Source: Vigna angularis (taxonomy: Eukaryota > Streptophyta > Magnoliopsida > Fabales > Fabaceae). Taken from it: a stretch of DNA of 64,000 bases. Location of the stretch: the NCBI RefSeq assembly GCF_016808095.1, contig NC_068975.1, positions 27,207,501-27,271,500 of the forward strand, given 5' to 3'. Below, in pieces: positions 46,524 through 58,969 of this stretch. The translations under genes and the position numbers were made by a program. The notes beneath the pieces were generated by a model that ran no database searches, had not been told where the DNA came from, and worked only from the letters and a program-made list of their open reading frames with translations. Each line of letters opens with the position of its first letter. The first letter of the stretch is position 1.

Positions 46524-49500
46524 TCAATCGGGAATTTGCTCATAGCCCCCATTCTCAGGAGACTGGTGCGACCCATGACCTGTCCTTCCTGCGGATAGGA
46601 AACCTTATTACACCATAGCGAAACTATTAGAAGGAGCAGGTTAGTCCATACCTGTCAGCTCAAAACTGGAATTTCTTGAATCCGGACGAGCCCAGTCTGT
46701 GGACCGGGGAGGCGTCCCCTGCAAACCAAGCTGTTGAATCATGAAATGACTTCCCCCCATGGCTTGATGCTCATCATTTCCGCGGATTGGATTTCCACTG
46801 GGAGAGTCGACGGATTGGCGGAAACCTAAACTTGATACCGGTTCACTAACAGGTGGTGGTGGCAACTTACTTGCAGAGGCATCAACTTTTGGGCTAGAAT
46901 CCTTCTTGTTGTCAATAAAAAATGTTCCAACGATGACCTGTGTAGATTAACCTTTCATAAAAAATGACTTCCAGGCAGTGGTTGATAGGAATAAAAACAG
47001 GAAGGTGCAAAATATAATAGTGAAATTTGACGATGTAGATATAAAGTAAGTCTATATGCATACTTTATTCACCGGTTTTCCCTATCAATTTTACTCTTAC
47101 CAAGCACAACCCTAAATGCCCGTCTCATCTTCCCTTTTTCTCCCTATGAAATTTTTATACATGTAAAATCACATTTGTGTATATTAAGGTGAAGGCCATA
47201 AAAAAAAACTACAGAACAAGCAGGAACAGAAGTAGAGAACTGATCACATACAACTTTCTCTCCAACCCCTGTTTTACCTTGAAGCATATGTTAGCAACCT
47301 CATGACCGCAACGTAAAATCATATCAACAACTACCGAACCTTCCCACTAAATGAGGTTGGTTATATCTAGTGGTAAATAATGTCCTAATCATAAATCATG
47401 CTCAATGACACATTTTAAATCTAAATTATGTTGATGGTTAGGCCTACAATTTTTCAAGGCACAAATTGCATATTGATCAAGACAAAGAAAAATAGAATAG
47501 AGCACAGCTCATATTTGCCATCAAAAAGTTCTTCCATAGTTCTTTCTGAAATTACCTGAACTGGACCAGCTGCTTTAAGCGGCCCACCAACTCCACCGCC
47601 TATGATTTGTCCATCAGTGTTAGATAAACATACACTTAGACCACCAGTTCGAGTTCCAATCTCATTACGGACGTAAGATCCAGTAAGTGAAATAATTTCA
47701 AATCGACCCTGATGTCAAAGCAAAGAGTCAAACTTTGATAACTGCAATATGAGCACATGAATACCAAATATAATAAAGCAGAATCCCTTGACAAAAAGAA
47801 TTAACAATTTTTATTTTCAGCAATTAGCCATGTGCTCATTATGTTGTAGACAATGACTGCTGCTTAACAGTTAATTCATTAACAAGTGACAACACAGGAA
47901 AAAGATAATACTAACTTAATGCTGACCGGCACTAACTTTAAGTGACCGGTTGTAATCTAATATAGATAGTTTTCATTAAGGTTCCTCATTGTGTCTGTAG
48001 TCTTGAAGGCAACTCAAGAATGAAGATTAGTTTTCTTGTAAGAAACTGGTGCAAGAGTTATCTACAGATTCTGAAACCATTTTGCTAAAGCTTCTAATTT
48101 AGATCATGAGAAAATTGGTCCATAGAATTTGGGTTTATACAAATAAGCCATAAGCACACACGTGTACATGAGAAGATAGGATGAGATCAAAATGAAGAGC
48201 GTGAAAAGGGAAAATTAGTTATTGTTATTAAGTAGAATTTTAAATGAACATCTATAATCCAATGTTTTTAATGGCATAATTAAGAAACAAGAGTTTTCAG
48301 AATGAACACCTTCAAAAATTTATGAGAAAAAATGAAGACAAAACACTAGTCCCTTTATTACTAGTAGTTAGAGAAAAATTCAAATTTGAAAACTCATTCA
48401 CCTTGTTTGATGACAAGTGAAGAACCTTAAATCAAAGGGAGAGTACGTTTTCCTCTCCCGAGTAATGCTTAAATTATAACTTCTTTCCCTCCAATTTTAA
48501 AAATTACACTCTCCATCCACGTCAGAAACATGTTGCACTTTAGCGCATTGACTGATCCTCTTAATGGTGGTAAACAATTATGAATAAGCCTCCTAGTAGG
48601 GATGGAAATGGATAAAATTTGAAAAAGGTTATAAAATCCATTCATACACCACATTTAAAATTAAACCTGCCTCTGAACCCATACCCTGAGAGCCTCACCC
48701 ATTTTTCACATTCTAATTAAATGGAATATTTTAATTCTGACAAACTAGTAAAACAAAAATGCTATTGTTAATACTGAAAATCAATTATGAAAAATCAACC
48801 AAACGAAAACATAAACTACAAATTATACCCCAAGTTGGATGGAAGAACAACAACTGCTCCCATAATTGAATGAATAATATAAAGCCATGAAAACTTTAGA
48901 GAGCAGAATTACAACAAAAGCCTTTAGGGTTTGAGATGAGAATTATATCATGGGTAAACTTTAAGATGACAACTTGTATCATTAAATAAGTAATTAAATA
49001 TAATATTTCAAATTTTAGGTTTAATATATTAAATGATATGCGTGGGTATGAAATGGGGGGAGCATATTAAAGTACCCACCCATACTGGCATCTCCAAATA
49101 CAATTTTAATCTCTCCCAAGTGCATTTTTGCTCTCTGCAACTTTTAGCGTCACTGGAAACTAATTTTCTACATAGGACTTTTATGAACGACATAAAGTTT
49201 ACAATATTCCAACTAGTGGCCTAAGAACATCATCCAAAATCTTATTTTATTTGACAGTAAAAGTTTAAAAATAGTTGCCATTGTCAATAATGAAGAGTGT
49301 CAGAGAGGAAACTATCTTTAAGAGGCTCATTCACATTAAATAACCAAAGTGTAACACAAATCAATATATCTAAGGAGGAGAATGTAATTTACCCAACAAT
49401 AAAATCAAATATATTATAAACAAGATTTTAAGTCTTGGTTTTATTCTAGTACTCACATAAATTAGATTTTGACAAAAATTGAAAGTTTCAACGTTTCCTT

Positions 49501-52055
49501 TTCCTTTAAAAGATTGTTTAAAGAATATCTATAAGAATATAACAAATAGATATGATAAAAAAAAAGTAACTAATATGTTACCTCATATGTAATGTTGCCT
49601 CCTGAGGTTGCTGGCTGGCGAAGAGAGGCATTAGAGATGGAACCAGATGCAGAGAGAATACACATTTCACGCCTACTTTGTTGCATGAATAACATAATTT
49701 TCTGGCCAACATCCTATTGAGTGCACAGTTAAACAGTAATCAAAGTAATACACATACAGAAAAGAAAGTTGAAAATAAACTGGACAAATGACAAAACATA
49801 ATAAATTCAAACAACAAGGATGGAGGAAAATTTACTTGTATAAAGAGTGGTGAACTACAAGGAAAAATTGAATAACATCAGAAAAATACAGAAACTAATA
49901 ATTTCTCTGAAACAATTTATATGTTGGAAATGCAGAAAAAAGTGTAACTACACTGATTGTAATAGTTCACATGACATCCAAAGGTTAACTGTGGCTATTT
50001 GGCACACCTATTGCGCCACACCTAGATCCATTGTAGGAACCCTTAAGCAGGTGCAACTTTGTGAACTTCAGCAAGCGACACAGGATGACTAAGCTGACCC
50101 CTAAAAGGCATTATTCCTGAATTGTCCTAAATTGCATCCTCTCACCACATAATCTCAATTACAAGAGACACTGTTACATTATTTATAAAATATTTGCTCA
50201 TAAACTCCCTTAGTCACTTAAAACATGATCTGCCATGAAATTACTCTTTGAAAAGACTGAAATCACCACCACGCAAGAAACAATGCATGTTGAACAAATC
50301 TGGAAGGACTATAAATAGATGGGATGGGGTGGAACAAAACATATGGTAATTAATTACTAATTAGTGGGGTCGTAAATAAGTATAACTATTCAAGCTTGAC
50401 TGGTTAAATGCTTAATCAAACTGGTTTGCTTAATTAAAGAAACAAAAGCAAACTTACACTTGATATTAAACTCATTTATATACATAATATAATGTTAAAA
50501 TTACGTATATCTAACATCTTGAGCGTGTATTTCTATTTGTATATTATGATCTAGTATTCAATGTTATAATAAATACTAAATTGTAGAAAGTTTAAAGTAA
50601 TATAAGTTTAAGGAAATTTTCCGCAAAAAGAAAAAATAATTGAATTAAAAATGGGATAAACAAACCACACGCAAGATTTATTTTTATCTAAACAAGTCTA
50701 AACTCAATCTTCCGGTTAAACTCATTTATGTAGATGAGCCAAGCATTGTAATCCATTTTTCACAAGGCAAGTCTAAGATTTGTTGTTTGGCTGGACTAGT
50801 TTACATTCCTACTAATTAAACTCTTAGGGTAGGAGATACTTAAATGAACAATTTAGTTGGCATATATTAGTGATATATGATATATAGATTGTCAGGCTGT
50901 TTAGTATATAGGTTCAGATGCATGCAAGATATAACAAATTATCAATTTAGTCTGACAAATATTACCTTTTCTCTTAAATAGCCTTTAAGTAAGGAAATTA
51001 CAAAACTAATCTCTAAGGTATTAAATATCCATCAATTTACTAATGTCCTACGAAGGATTTTTCAATACATAAGAAACTTTATAATGTGATTTCTAATACC
51101 TGGGAGAATGCTTATATAATTTGGTCATTTTAGGGACGACTATTAAGGATACGGAGTAACATTTTAGGGCTGAAATTGATGGGTTATTAATTTCTTTTAT
51201 AATATAATAACCAAATCGGTTGGGACTTCGTTACAGGTCACTCACTGTACTTGCCCTGAAGCAAGTAGATGCAGAAATTTAAAATCCACAAATAATATTC
51301 GAAGACTGAAGTATGAATAACGCATACCTCACCAGCAGCAACAGCAATGACATGCGGAGTGAACCCTTGCCCTGCATTGCCTGCATCACCCCATTCACAG
51401 CAGAAACATCTAGTTAAAATTCTGCCATCAATCGCGCACTCGGTACCTTAGGTATTTTTGTCAATCCTTAAGCTAAAAGAAACACTTCCGTACGACTAAA
51501 AAACACTTTTAAACTCGTACGAAACGCTATACTCGCAATCCCAATTCCTAAACATTTTCAAATTAGAACGAAAAAACGAACGCAGAATCCAACAACACAG
51601 AGAGAAGCAAACGCACGAGCATACGAATACAAAAGAAGCGGAATTAACGAGCGAAATTGAGAAAGGGAAAGCGAACCTAGAGCGAAGGAATGGGATTTTT
51701 TGGATGTGAAAGATGAAGAAGAATGGAAGGTTGGTGAGTGGGGCTTCTTGTCCGCGGAGAACGACTGAGACGAAGCCGTAGCGGCTTTCTTGGCGGCAAG
51801 AGCCTGCTCCGGCGTGCCGTACTTCCTCGGGCGCCCCCGCTTCCTCTTGGCCGGTTCCAGCTGCGACGAGACAGCCGAGGCCACGGAGTGAGGGTAGAGT
51901 ATGTGTGAGGCGTCGGCGTTGGGCAAGAGGCCGTTGGTCGGAGAGGCGGTGGTGGCTGCGGCGGTCTGGGGCGGTGGTTGGGGCTGGTGGTGATGGTGGT
52001 GGTGGGGGTGGTGGTGGTGGAAGAAGGAGGTGAGTTGGTTGTCATTAGGTTCCAT
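46524..52055 (-). CDS. AHL: AT-hook motif nuclear-localized (AHL) protein, clade B, six exons
   Basis: Minus-strand exons are 52055-51677, 51380-51328, 49713-49582, 47708-47556, 46937-46652 and 46588-46524; all borders are GT..AG and keep frame, giving 355 residues. One type II AT-hook, KRKRGRPRKYG (70-80), is preceded by a His/Pro/Ala/Thr-rich low-complexity part with a run of histidines at 13-23. The PPC domain is spread over exons 2-5: FTPHVIAVAAGEDV, ILSASGSISNASL, GRFEIISLTGSYV, GGLSVCLSNTDGQIIGGGVGGPLKAAGPVQVIVGTF. The GRFEI core is intact, unlike in the AHL at 29733. The last exon (HQSPENGGYEQIPD) restores the conserved clade B tail; unspliced, exon 5 would stop four codons later with GMD. 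The protein is a nuclear DNA-binding regulator. The multi-exon layout is usual for clade B. Confidence 0.93.
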
Positions 52056-55000
52056 GTTTGGGACAGAAAGATGTGTGTGCTCCCACTGCTCCCACTGCTT
52101 TTTTTTTTAGATATTTTAATTTATTTTTATAATGAAAACAAAAACAGTTTATCTTGTAAGAAGGGCAGTGCAGAGTCTGAACTCAACCCTTTCCATTTCG
52201 TCTTTCCCTCTCTTATTTTCACCCTCTCCCTCTCCATATTTTCTTATTCTATTTTTCTACCTTTTTTATTTTTATTTTACTCATCATCTTTAATTTAATA
52301 ATAGTAATAATAATAATAATAATAAATATTAAATAAAAAGAAAAATGGAGAAGTGGGAGGTGGATATTTGAATGGGTGACAAGGAAGTAGTGAGTAGGAG
52401 CAGTCACAGACAGTGACACTGACAACCAAATATACAAACCGATAAGGGTTGAGCTTCTTCCGAATCCTAGTCACTCAACCAACCTTACCTTCTCTTTTTT
52501 TTTTCTTTTTTTTTTTTTTTCTTTTTCACTCTCTTCCTCTCATATTCTCTCCCAATTCCCTAACTCACAAATACACAAGACAAACCTTTCTCTTTCCTCT
52601 CTCAAATACGAGATTTTTCTTCACACTTCATTCAAATAAATATTCATAGGTTAAATATGATTTTACTTTCTTAATTTTTAGTAAGAAATTGAATTAATTT
52701 ATATTTAAATTTTTTACCCAATTTAGTTTTTTAATTTAAAAAATGTGTATGTTTAGTTTTTCTAATCAAATTTTGTTAAATTTATTTAACTTTTTGATTA
52801 AAATTTTAAGTATGAATCTAAGTTTCATATTAGATAAAAATAAGATAAGGTAAAATATTACATAAAGTTGAAAATCTATTAACTCATTGTCTTAAGTTTT
52901 TTTTTTTTTTTTGTAAATAGTAGTGTCAATATTTTATGTGATTGAAATCAATGAATTTTCTCCTAGATAAACCTAACACTTTCAAATCATTTCAAGATAG
53001 TATTTGAATTATTTATAGTATTTCACACATTTTTTTTCAATTTATGTTTTTAAGCTTCAAATAAATTTAAGAAACAACTCTAAAAATAAACTAATTTTAA
53101 TTTTCACTGCAAATTAAGGATCAAACAAATATTTAAATTTATATTGAATTATAAATCTAATTTAATAATTACAATGTAAAAAATAGTTTCGTAATATTTG
53201 AAATTATAAGAGGAATGAATATGATAAACTTTTTAAAAATGTGTTTTAAAATAATTAATAAAAAATTAAGATTTTAGTGAGGGTAAATTCTTAATCGGAG
53301 AAAAGTTGTAGTAGCTTTTTGAAATCTAATTAATAATAACAAGAGTGGTCCTTTTTACTATTGAGAAATCTGTGGCTGTATGGAAGAAAGATTTTGGAAG
53401 TCTTGACTTTAAACAGGGTTATCTAGAAGGCAAGATTGGACGTGTGTGGGATTGCGTTGGATTGTGCTATGGGTTTGTGAACAGGGAGACATCATCAATG
53501 AATTGGAATACTATGTAATTCTGCAACATATCACATTGTGGGAGCTGTTGCCATAAGGTAAGGAATACTTTATCTCAGATTATTGTTTTATATGCAGATT
53601 GATAATCAACAAAAACTTTATCAAATAAACAAATTCAGAAGCTAGAATGGATAAGCTTTTTCGTAAACTAAAATCAATTTAATTTTATAAATTAATTTCA
53701 TTTAACAGAAAAACTGGATTCCTTTTATTTTTCTTTTCTTAAAACTGGTGTTTTTTTTAAAGTTATTCAGATTAGGGATTCTTATTTTTCCAGAAAGGAG
53801 CTATGTTTTATGCATCTAAAGGATTCGGACACAAAATTCATTATTCGATATGAGATACCGAGTTCAGGAAACTATTTAAGTTAACATGATTTTATTACAT
53901 TGTAAACAACTTCATTATTCTCAATTGACATATTGAGCATAATTTCACAAAAGCAATCACATGTTAGTGGGCACAGATAAAAGAATCTCTTCTGAGAAAT
54001 GATCAAGAAGTGCAATGGCTGATGCATCTATGCACTCATGCAATTAAAAGCCAACAAACACAAGATAGGCACGAGAGATGCAAAATAAGCATTCAATATA
54101 ATTTCAAACCCCTTTTCACTTCTTGCATAATATTGACTTGATCATGTGAATGTAAATTGGAAAGCTTATGAAAGAACCCATCTGATATTTCAATTCATTT
54201 GACTGTTTTTTTACTTGCAATAACCAAATTCTAGATAAACCTTGCGTATAAAAGTTAAAACTCCAGTCAAACCTATTATGCAGTAAATATAATTCAACCA
54301 CAATTTCATTACAATTTTTGAACCAGCTGAATCATTACCAAGAAGTCTAATGATTTAAATTACTTTTTTTTTAAATATTGCTAAAAAAAAGTTAAATAAA
54401 ACCGCAATCAAACAGGATGAAATGATTTTTTTTTCCAACATTTAAGTGTCAGCTGAAGATACCTTAAGAAAATAGTACCGAAAGCAAAAATTCTCAATTT
54501 ATGGTATAAAAAAAATCTCTTAATTTTAAATAATATATTGTTTAATATTTAATAATTTATTTTCCCAAAACCCTGACAAAAATTCTTCCCCTCACTGTTG
54601 ACAAGTATAGCTGTAGCATTAGGTGGGTAATGTGATCTTTAAAATACTCCCTAAAATAATCAGACTTTTTATGCTCCCCCAACAGAGAAGAAAACATTAA
54701 AAGTGGCAAAAACGACTAGTCAAATTTCTCAATCCCTCCACGGTTGAGGGTTATAACCATTTAGGCTATATAAACTGCCAGTTCAGACTTTATTCAGCCT
54801 AATTTAAGCACAACACAGAAGAAACTAGGACAGGCAAAAAGTTCAAAATATAACTCCCATCCCAATCAATTACATTGTAATCCAAGAAGCAAGCAAAATT
54901 CTGTGCGAAATACTTGATAAGAAAGCAACACCATTTTACACATAGGTCACAGCTTATGTAGACTGAAGAGGTGATTACAAGTTATAACGGAATCCCCTAT

Positions 55001-55231
55001 AACCAAAATCTACCAATTGTCACTTGCCACCACCACCAACAACAATGGTCTAATCTCAGTAGCTGAGATTGGGATACATGAATAATATGATACCATGGAG
55101 GTTCGGTTAAAAACTAAATTCCCAAAAATCTTATTCACAATCAGTAGTCACCTCTACTGAAAAAAAAAAACACTTCGGAAAATTTTCAAACCAGGTTACC
55201 CACAAGAATTGCAAGTTTCAACGTGGAAGCT
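52056..55231. other. AHL upstream region, MITE relic and AT-rich spacer
   Basis: The AHL promoter and 5' UTR should lie at 52056-52640; they contain long pyrimidine tracts on the plus strand (about 52490-52560). A diverged MITE follows at 52649-53137. From there to 55231 no gene is seen. A plus-strand CTATATAAAC TATA-like box at about 54766-54775 has no open frame behind it; the right end is the likely 3' UTR of the MYCBP homologue. Confidence 0.5.
52649..53137. mobile_element. Old MITE related to the element at 16791-17095
   Basis: The left end GGTTAAATATGATTTTACTT and right end AAGGATCAAACAAATATTTAAA are diverged versions of the termini of the 16.8-kb MITE. The same order of inner pieces follows (AGTAAGAAATTGAATTAATT; AATGTGTATGTTTAGTTT; TTTTGTTAAATTTATTTAAC). 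It is longer and AT-enriched by decay. No target-site duplication is visible. Confidence 0.5.
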
Positions 55232-55768
55232 TTAGAGCCCATCTTTCGGAGATTCATTGTCAGTTGTTTCTTTGGTAGATACCGTCGCCAAGACATGTGA
55301 GCTTTTGATTTCTTCTAACTGTGAAGACAAATAACACATATATGGTGAATAAACCCTAACATCAGTCAAACCGAAAAATAAAACCAACAAATTCAAGAGA
55401 ATCAATGGAATATTCTAATAGTATCAGAGGCCAAGACTACCAAATTTTGGATTAGAAGTTTAGTATTTTCTTTTGGTTTAGGGGATCTTTAATATTTTCC
55501 ATAAATATAACGTTGATCCGAGAGTCATAATCCACTTATATGGAGATCAATCATCATAGATGGAAAGTTAACATACTTAAGAATACATCTAATGGAAGCC
55601 CAGATTTTGGAGAATCATTTCCATCCTTTTCAGTGGCATGGCATGCGAGGGAACACACAATAATTAACTTGACCAACAAGTTGTCAGTGGAATTAATGGA
55701 CGAAAGCAAATTATATGGGATTGCACATTTATTTGTCTTTGAAACTGTTAGGATAATATGCTTATACG

Positions 55769-55804
<36 letters not shown>

Positions 55805-58800
55805 TATATATATGGAAATTTAGCAGATTTAGTGAGCTGAAAATCTGATTGACAGCTTGTAATTAAATTGTATTTATATGAGGCGTCTCCGGTAGGAAAA
55901 TACACAACTTTGCCCTCGTGCTCTCTAAGTTTAGCACGGTATCAACCTAGGTTACAATCCCAGAGCTTAGAATACGTTCTTTGTTCTTGTTTTCTTACCC
56001 TAGTCCAAGTTCCTGGATCTTTTTTGTTTTCCAGTCAAGTTGTTCTAGGTTATCTGTTTCCCTGTCCTGATTACCCTCTAGTTGTATTTTGTTTCCTTTG
56101 AACTACATCCATGTCTATGAAAAATATATGATGTTTTATCAATTTGCCTTAATGCCAAAAATTACTCAGTATGGGAGTTCCAATCCCAAATATTTGTCAG
56201 AGAAAAATATCGGCTGGGGCATGTTGGTTGTAGCACACCTCTCTGACAAAATCCAACATAATGTTGACTATGCCAAATGGAGTGTTAAAGATTCTCAAGT
56301 CATGGCATGGATCCTAGCTTCCGTGGATCCCAGAATTGTTCTCAACAGTCTTTATGAGACTACAACAAGGATGAGGACACTTGAAGAAAGTCTATAATGA
56401 AAAGAAAGACTATAATGAAACCAATGCACCTCGATGATTCCAGCTCGAATATCACATATCTATCTTTAATCAATACAGTCTCTCCATGTGTAACTTTTAT
56501 TCTCAATTCATGAATCTTTGGGCTGGATAAACTGATATAAGTTATGAAAACTTGACATCTCATGGTCTTAAGTTCAATCTAAGCAATTCATGAAACTACT
56601 AAACAACATCAATTTCCTTTTGAAATTGTGATCTGACCTTGAAGGTATCCGAGGTCATCACTGGATGCATGTCTCAATGATTTGTTATGTGAAGAACAAT
56701 GTGGTTGTTCAATGATTTTGCTGCAAGAAGTTTGGACATAATGCACCAAACTGACAACACAATATGTTGTTGACTGTGTTTCTTGGGTATTCTCCATACC
56801 AAAAGGGCTTTCTATGTTATGATCCTAACCTTAGCTGGATTCAGGTCTCTAGAAATGGCATCTTCCAAGAAAATACATTTTTTTGCAATACATCATGACT
56901 CTCTCCAATTTCTATTTTTCCATTGTTTTCTAACTCTTTGTCAGGTCAATCATCATCTAAACCTTGCTTGGTGAACTAAAGACGAAGTGTTGTGACTCAA
57001 AATCAGGAAACAAAATCCCATGGGGCCCCTAAAATTAATTCCTTGGCCGCTGACACAGTACAGGAACCAGATCCATTTCCATTGTGACACAGTTTTCTTG
57101 TTCCTAAGCCCACAAATGGGTACTATAAATTCCTTGACAGCAAAATCATCAACAGGCAATGGAGAATGAATGTTGGTTAAAGGCTGTTGAAACTGAACTT
57201 CTTGCCTTAGACGAAGCTCAAAATAGGATTTAGTATCATTGATGCTTGTGAATCCACAAACACCAATTTGAGGGGGGTGTAAATAGCATTAATGGACAAA
57301 AGCTAATATATGGGATTGTACATGTATTGGTATTTGTACCTATTATTTTCATCCCTTAATAGAATAATATGTTTAAATGTATATACGGCAGTTTAGAAGA
57401 TTTACTGGGCTGAAAATCAGATTGACAACTTATAATTAGATTGTATTTGTATGAGATTTCAACAACAGAAGAAGGCAAAGTTTTGCCTCATGCTCTGAGT
57501 TTAACACCAGTATGTGCATGCACAGTTCTGCCAGCATACGTATGAGAGAGTATAAAGAGGGGGGCCTTTTATATGCTGAGAATGAGATGAGTATATATTG
57601 ATAATTAAATCTTATCAAATATAGTAAAGAACAAGACACAAAAATCACGTAACTTCTTCAAAGTCATGCTATTAAAAGTAATTTCTAATACTAATTGTCC
57701 ATATATACAGAAATGATAACAATTGCGTGCCCGAGAGGAGATGTTACTGTTGATCATTCAGTCAAAGTGGATGGTCAAAATTGGTTTTAACTTTCATGTA
57801 AAACAATCGTATCCACAAGAGGAGCTTTGTTCTCTTCTACCAGTCCCTGACCTCCATCCCTTCTATACAGGTCCATAGCTCTTTTCCAATCCATATTTTC
57901 CCCTTACTTTATCCCCTACATTACCTTTAGTGAACCTAAAATAACCAAGTTCCCTAACCACACAAGACATTAGTATCCATCATAAACAACATTTCAAGTC
58001 CATATTCTTGTTGCTAATCAAGAGTTCCACTTTTTTTATCACGTGCTTTATACACAGTATATTATCCATTTCACCTGCCATCATGAATCCTAACATCTAC
58101 AACCCTGTACATTACAAGTATAACTGTGGCTGGATAGACTTCTCAGTAAATACCAAAAGAAAAAGGAAATAAAGTCGTAAAATGAACTAATCTTCTCCCT
58201 TAAAATCACCTTATGTATTTCAATTTTTGTTCAAACCCACTAATCAGCTTATCAAAGACTACATTTTTACATATTTACCGATTAACTTAATAGCATTGTG
58301 TAATTAATTATTAATTATATTATTAATTATACTTCGTTAAACGGAGATAATATTACATATTCCCAGTAACTGTCTAGAAGGGTAAAAATTAAAAATGATA
58401 AATAATAATAATAAAAAAAAAAAAAAAAAAAACCTCTTTGCAGGTTCTCTGGTGCGCTGCCAACAGCTCGTTGTATTTGATTTGCAGATCGGAGAATTCG
58501 GCCTGCAATTTTTCATACTCGGAGATGGAAGGACAGCTGAGCTTCTGTTGAATGAACCTGCGAAGAGAAACGTGTGTGTCACACGTGTAGAGTCACAAAC
58601 GAGAATGGGAAGTGAAGAAGTGAACATACTCAACGGCAGAAGAAGGCTTGTCGTTTTGCTCGTACAAAGCAACGAGAACTTCAACAACGCCAAATTGGGA
58701 ACAAAGAAAGAAACAAGAATTGTTAATTAACTGAAGAATTAGTTGAAAAACGCAGAGATGAATATGTGAATGGGAAAGAAACCTTTGGTGAGAGCATCCA

Positions 58801-58969
58801 CAGCTCCACTTGTTTCCAGATATTTTCTAAAAGCTTCCTTCTTTGCTTCTTTTTCCTACAAAATCAATTGATTATAACGATTACAGTGTGAGATTCATTC
58901 ATATTGATTTTGATTAAGTGAGAGAAAGAAAATGATGAAATTTGGAACCTCTTTGTATCGCATCATCAT
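55232..58969 (-). CDS. MYCBP: C-Myc-binding protein (MYCBP/AMY-1) homologue
   Basis: Minus-strand exons are 58969-58949, 58855-58783, 58678-58630, 58557-58434 and 55318-55232, giving 117 residues (human protein about 103). The conserved core is KKEAFRKYLETSGAVDALTK, then VLVALYEQNDKPSSAVEFIQQKL, followed by a heptad-like coiled coil (ISEYEKLQAEFSDLQIKYNELLAAH) and a Lys/Thr/Glu-rich tail. In animals the family binds MYC and A-kinase anchoring proteins and is linked to cilia and mitochondria; plants have no MYC of that kind, so its role here is unknown. Three ATGs stand in a row (58969, 58966, 58963), and the first is reported. The fourth intron is about 3.1 kb because a copia-type relic sits in it, and its donor GAG/GT is followed by a run of about 18 T on the coding strand, which is unusual. 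Confidence 0.88.
55768..55813. repeat. (TA)n(CA)n(TA)n microsatellite in the left LTR
   Basis: A run of TA, then about seven CA, then TA again. It is missing from the right LTR and explains part of the LTR length difference. Confidence 0.9.
56089..56770 (+). pseudogene. Copia-type gag relic
   Basis: An open frame at 56089-56397 contains WSVKDSQVMAWILASVDPRI, typical of the UBN2-type gag region of plant copia elements. At 56710-56754 a zinc-knuckle remnant can be read (Cys-Cys-Lys-Lys-Phe-Gly-His), but in-frame stop codons interrupt it and the last cysteine codon is lost to TGA. It is non-functional. Confidence 0.7.

Larger units (their letters stand above)
55682..57506 (+). mobile_element. 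Decayed non-autonomous copia-type LTR retrotransposon in MYCBP intron 4
   Basis: Two diverged LTRs, 55682-55936 and 57278-57506, share ATTAATGGACGAAAGC, ATATGGGATTGCACAT, GGGCTGAAAATCAGATTGACA and TTGTATTTGTATGAG. They begin TG and end TTTAGCA or TTTAACA. After the left LTR, GGTATCAACC (55938-55947) resembles the methionine-tRNA primer site; before the right LTR, TTGAGGGGGG is a polypurine tract. Flanking CAAGT and CCAGT agree at four of five bases. The inside has a gag relic and no integrase or reverse transcriptase frame. It lies antisense to the host gene. Confidence 0.75.

Noticed and set aside
48597..49094. Possible hAT-like MITE in the AHL intron, with TAGGGATGGAAATGG at the left end
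   Set aside because: The right end (ACTGGCATCTCCA) pairs only weakly with it and no 8-bp duplication is present.
51677..52045. 122-codon frame overlapping exon 1 of the clade B AHL
   Set aside because: A Thr/Pro/Arg-rich shift-frame reading of the His/Pro repeat region; the AHL frame has the AT-hook and joins correctly to exon 2.
54766..54775. Plus-strand TATA-like CTATATAAAC as promoter of an unlisted gene
   Set aside because: No open frame, splice structure or family match lies downstream; it is mentioned only under the spacer.
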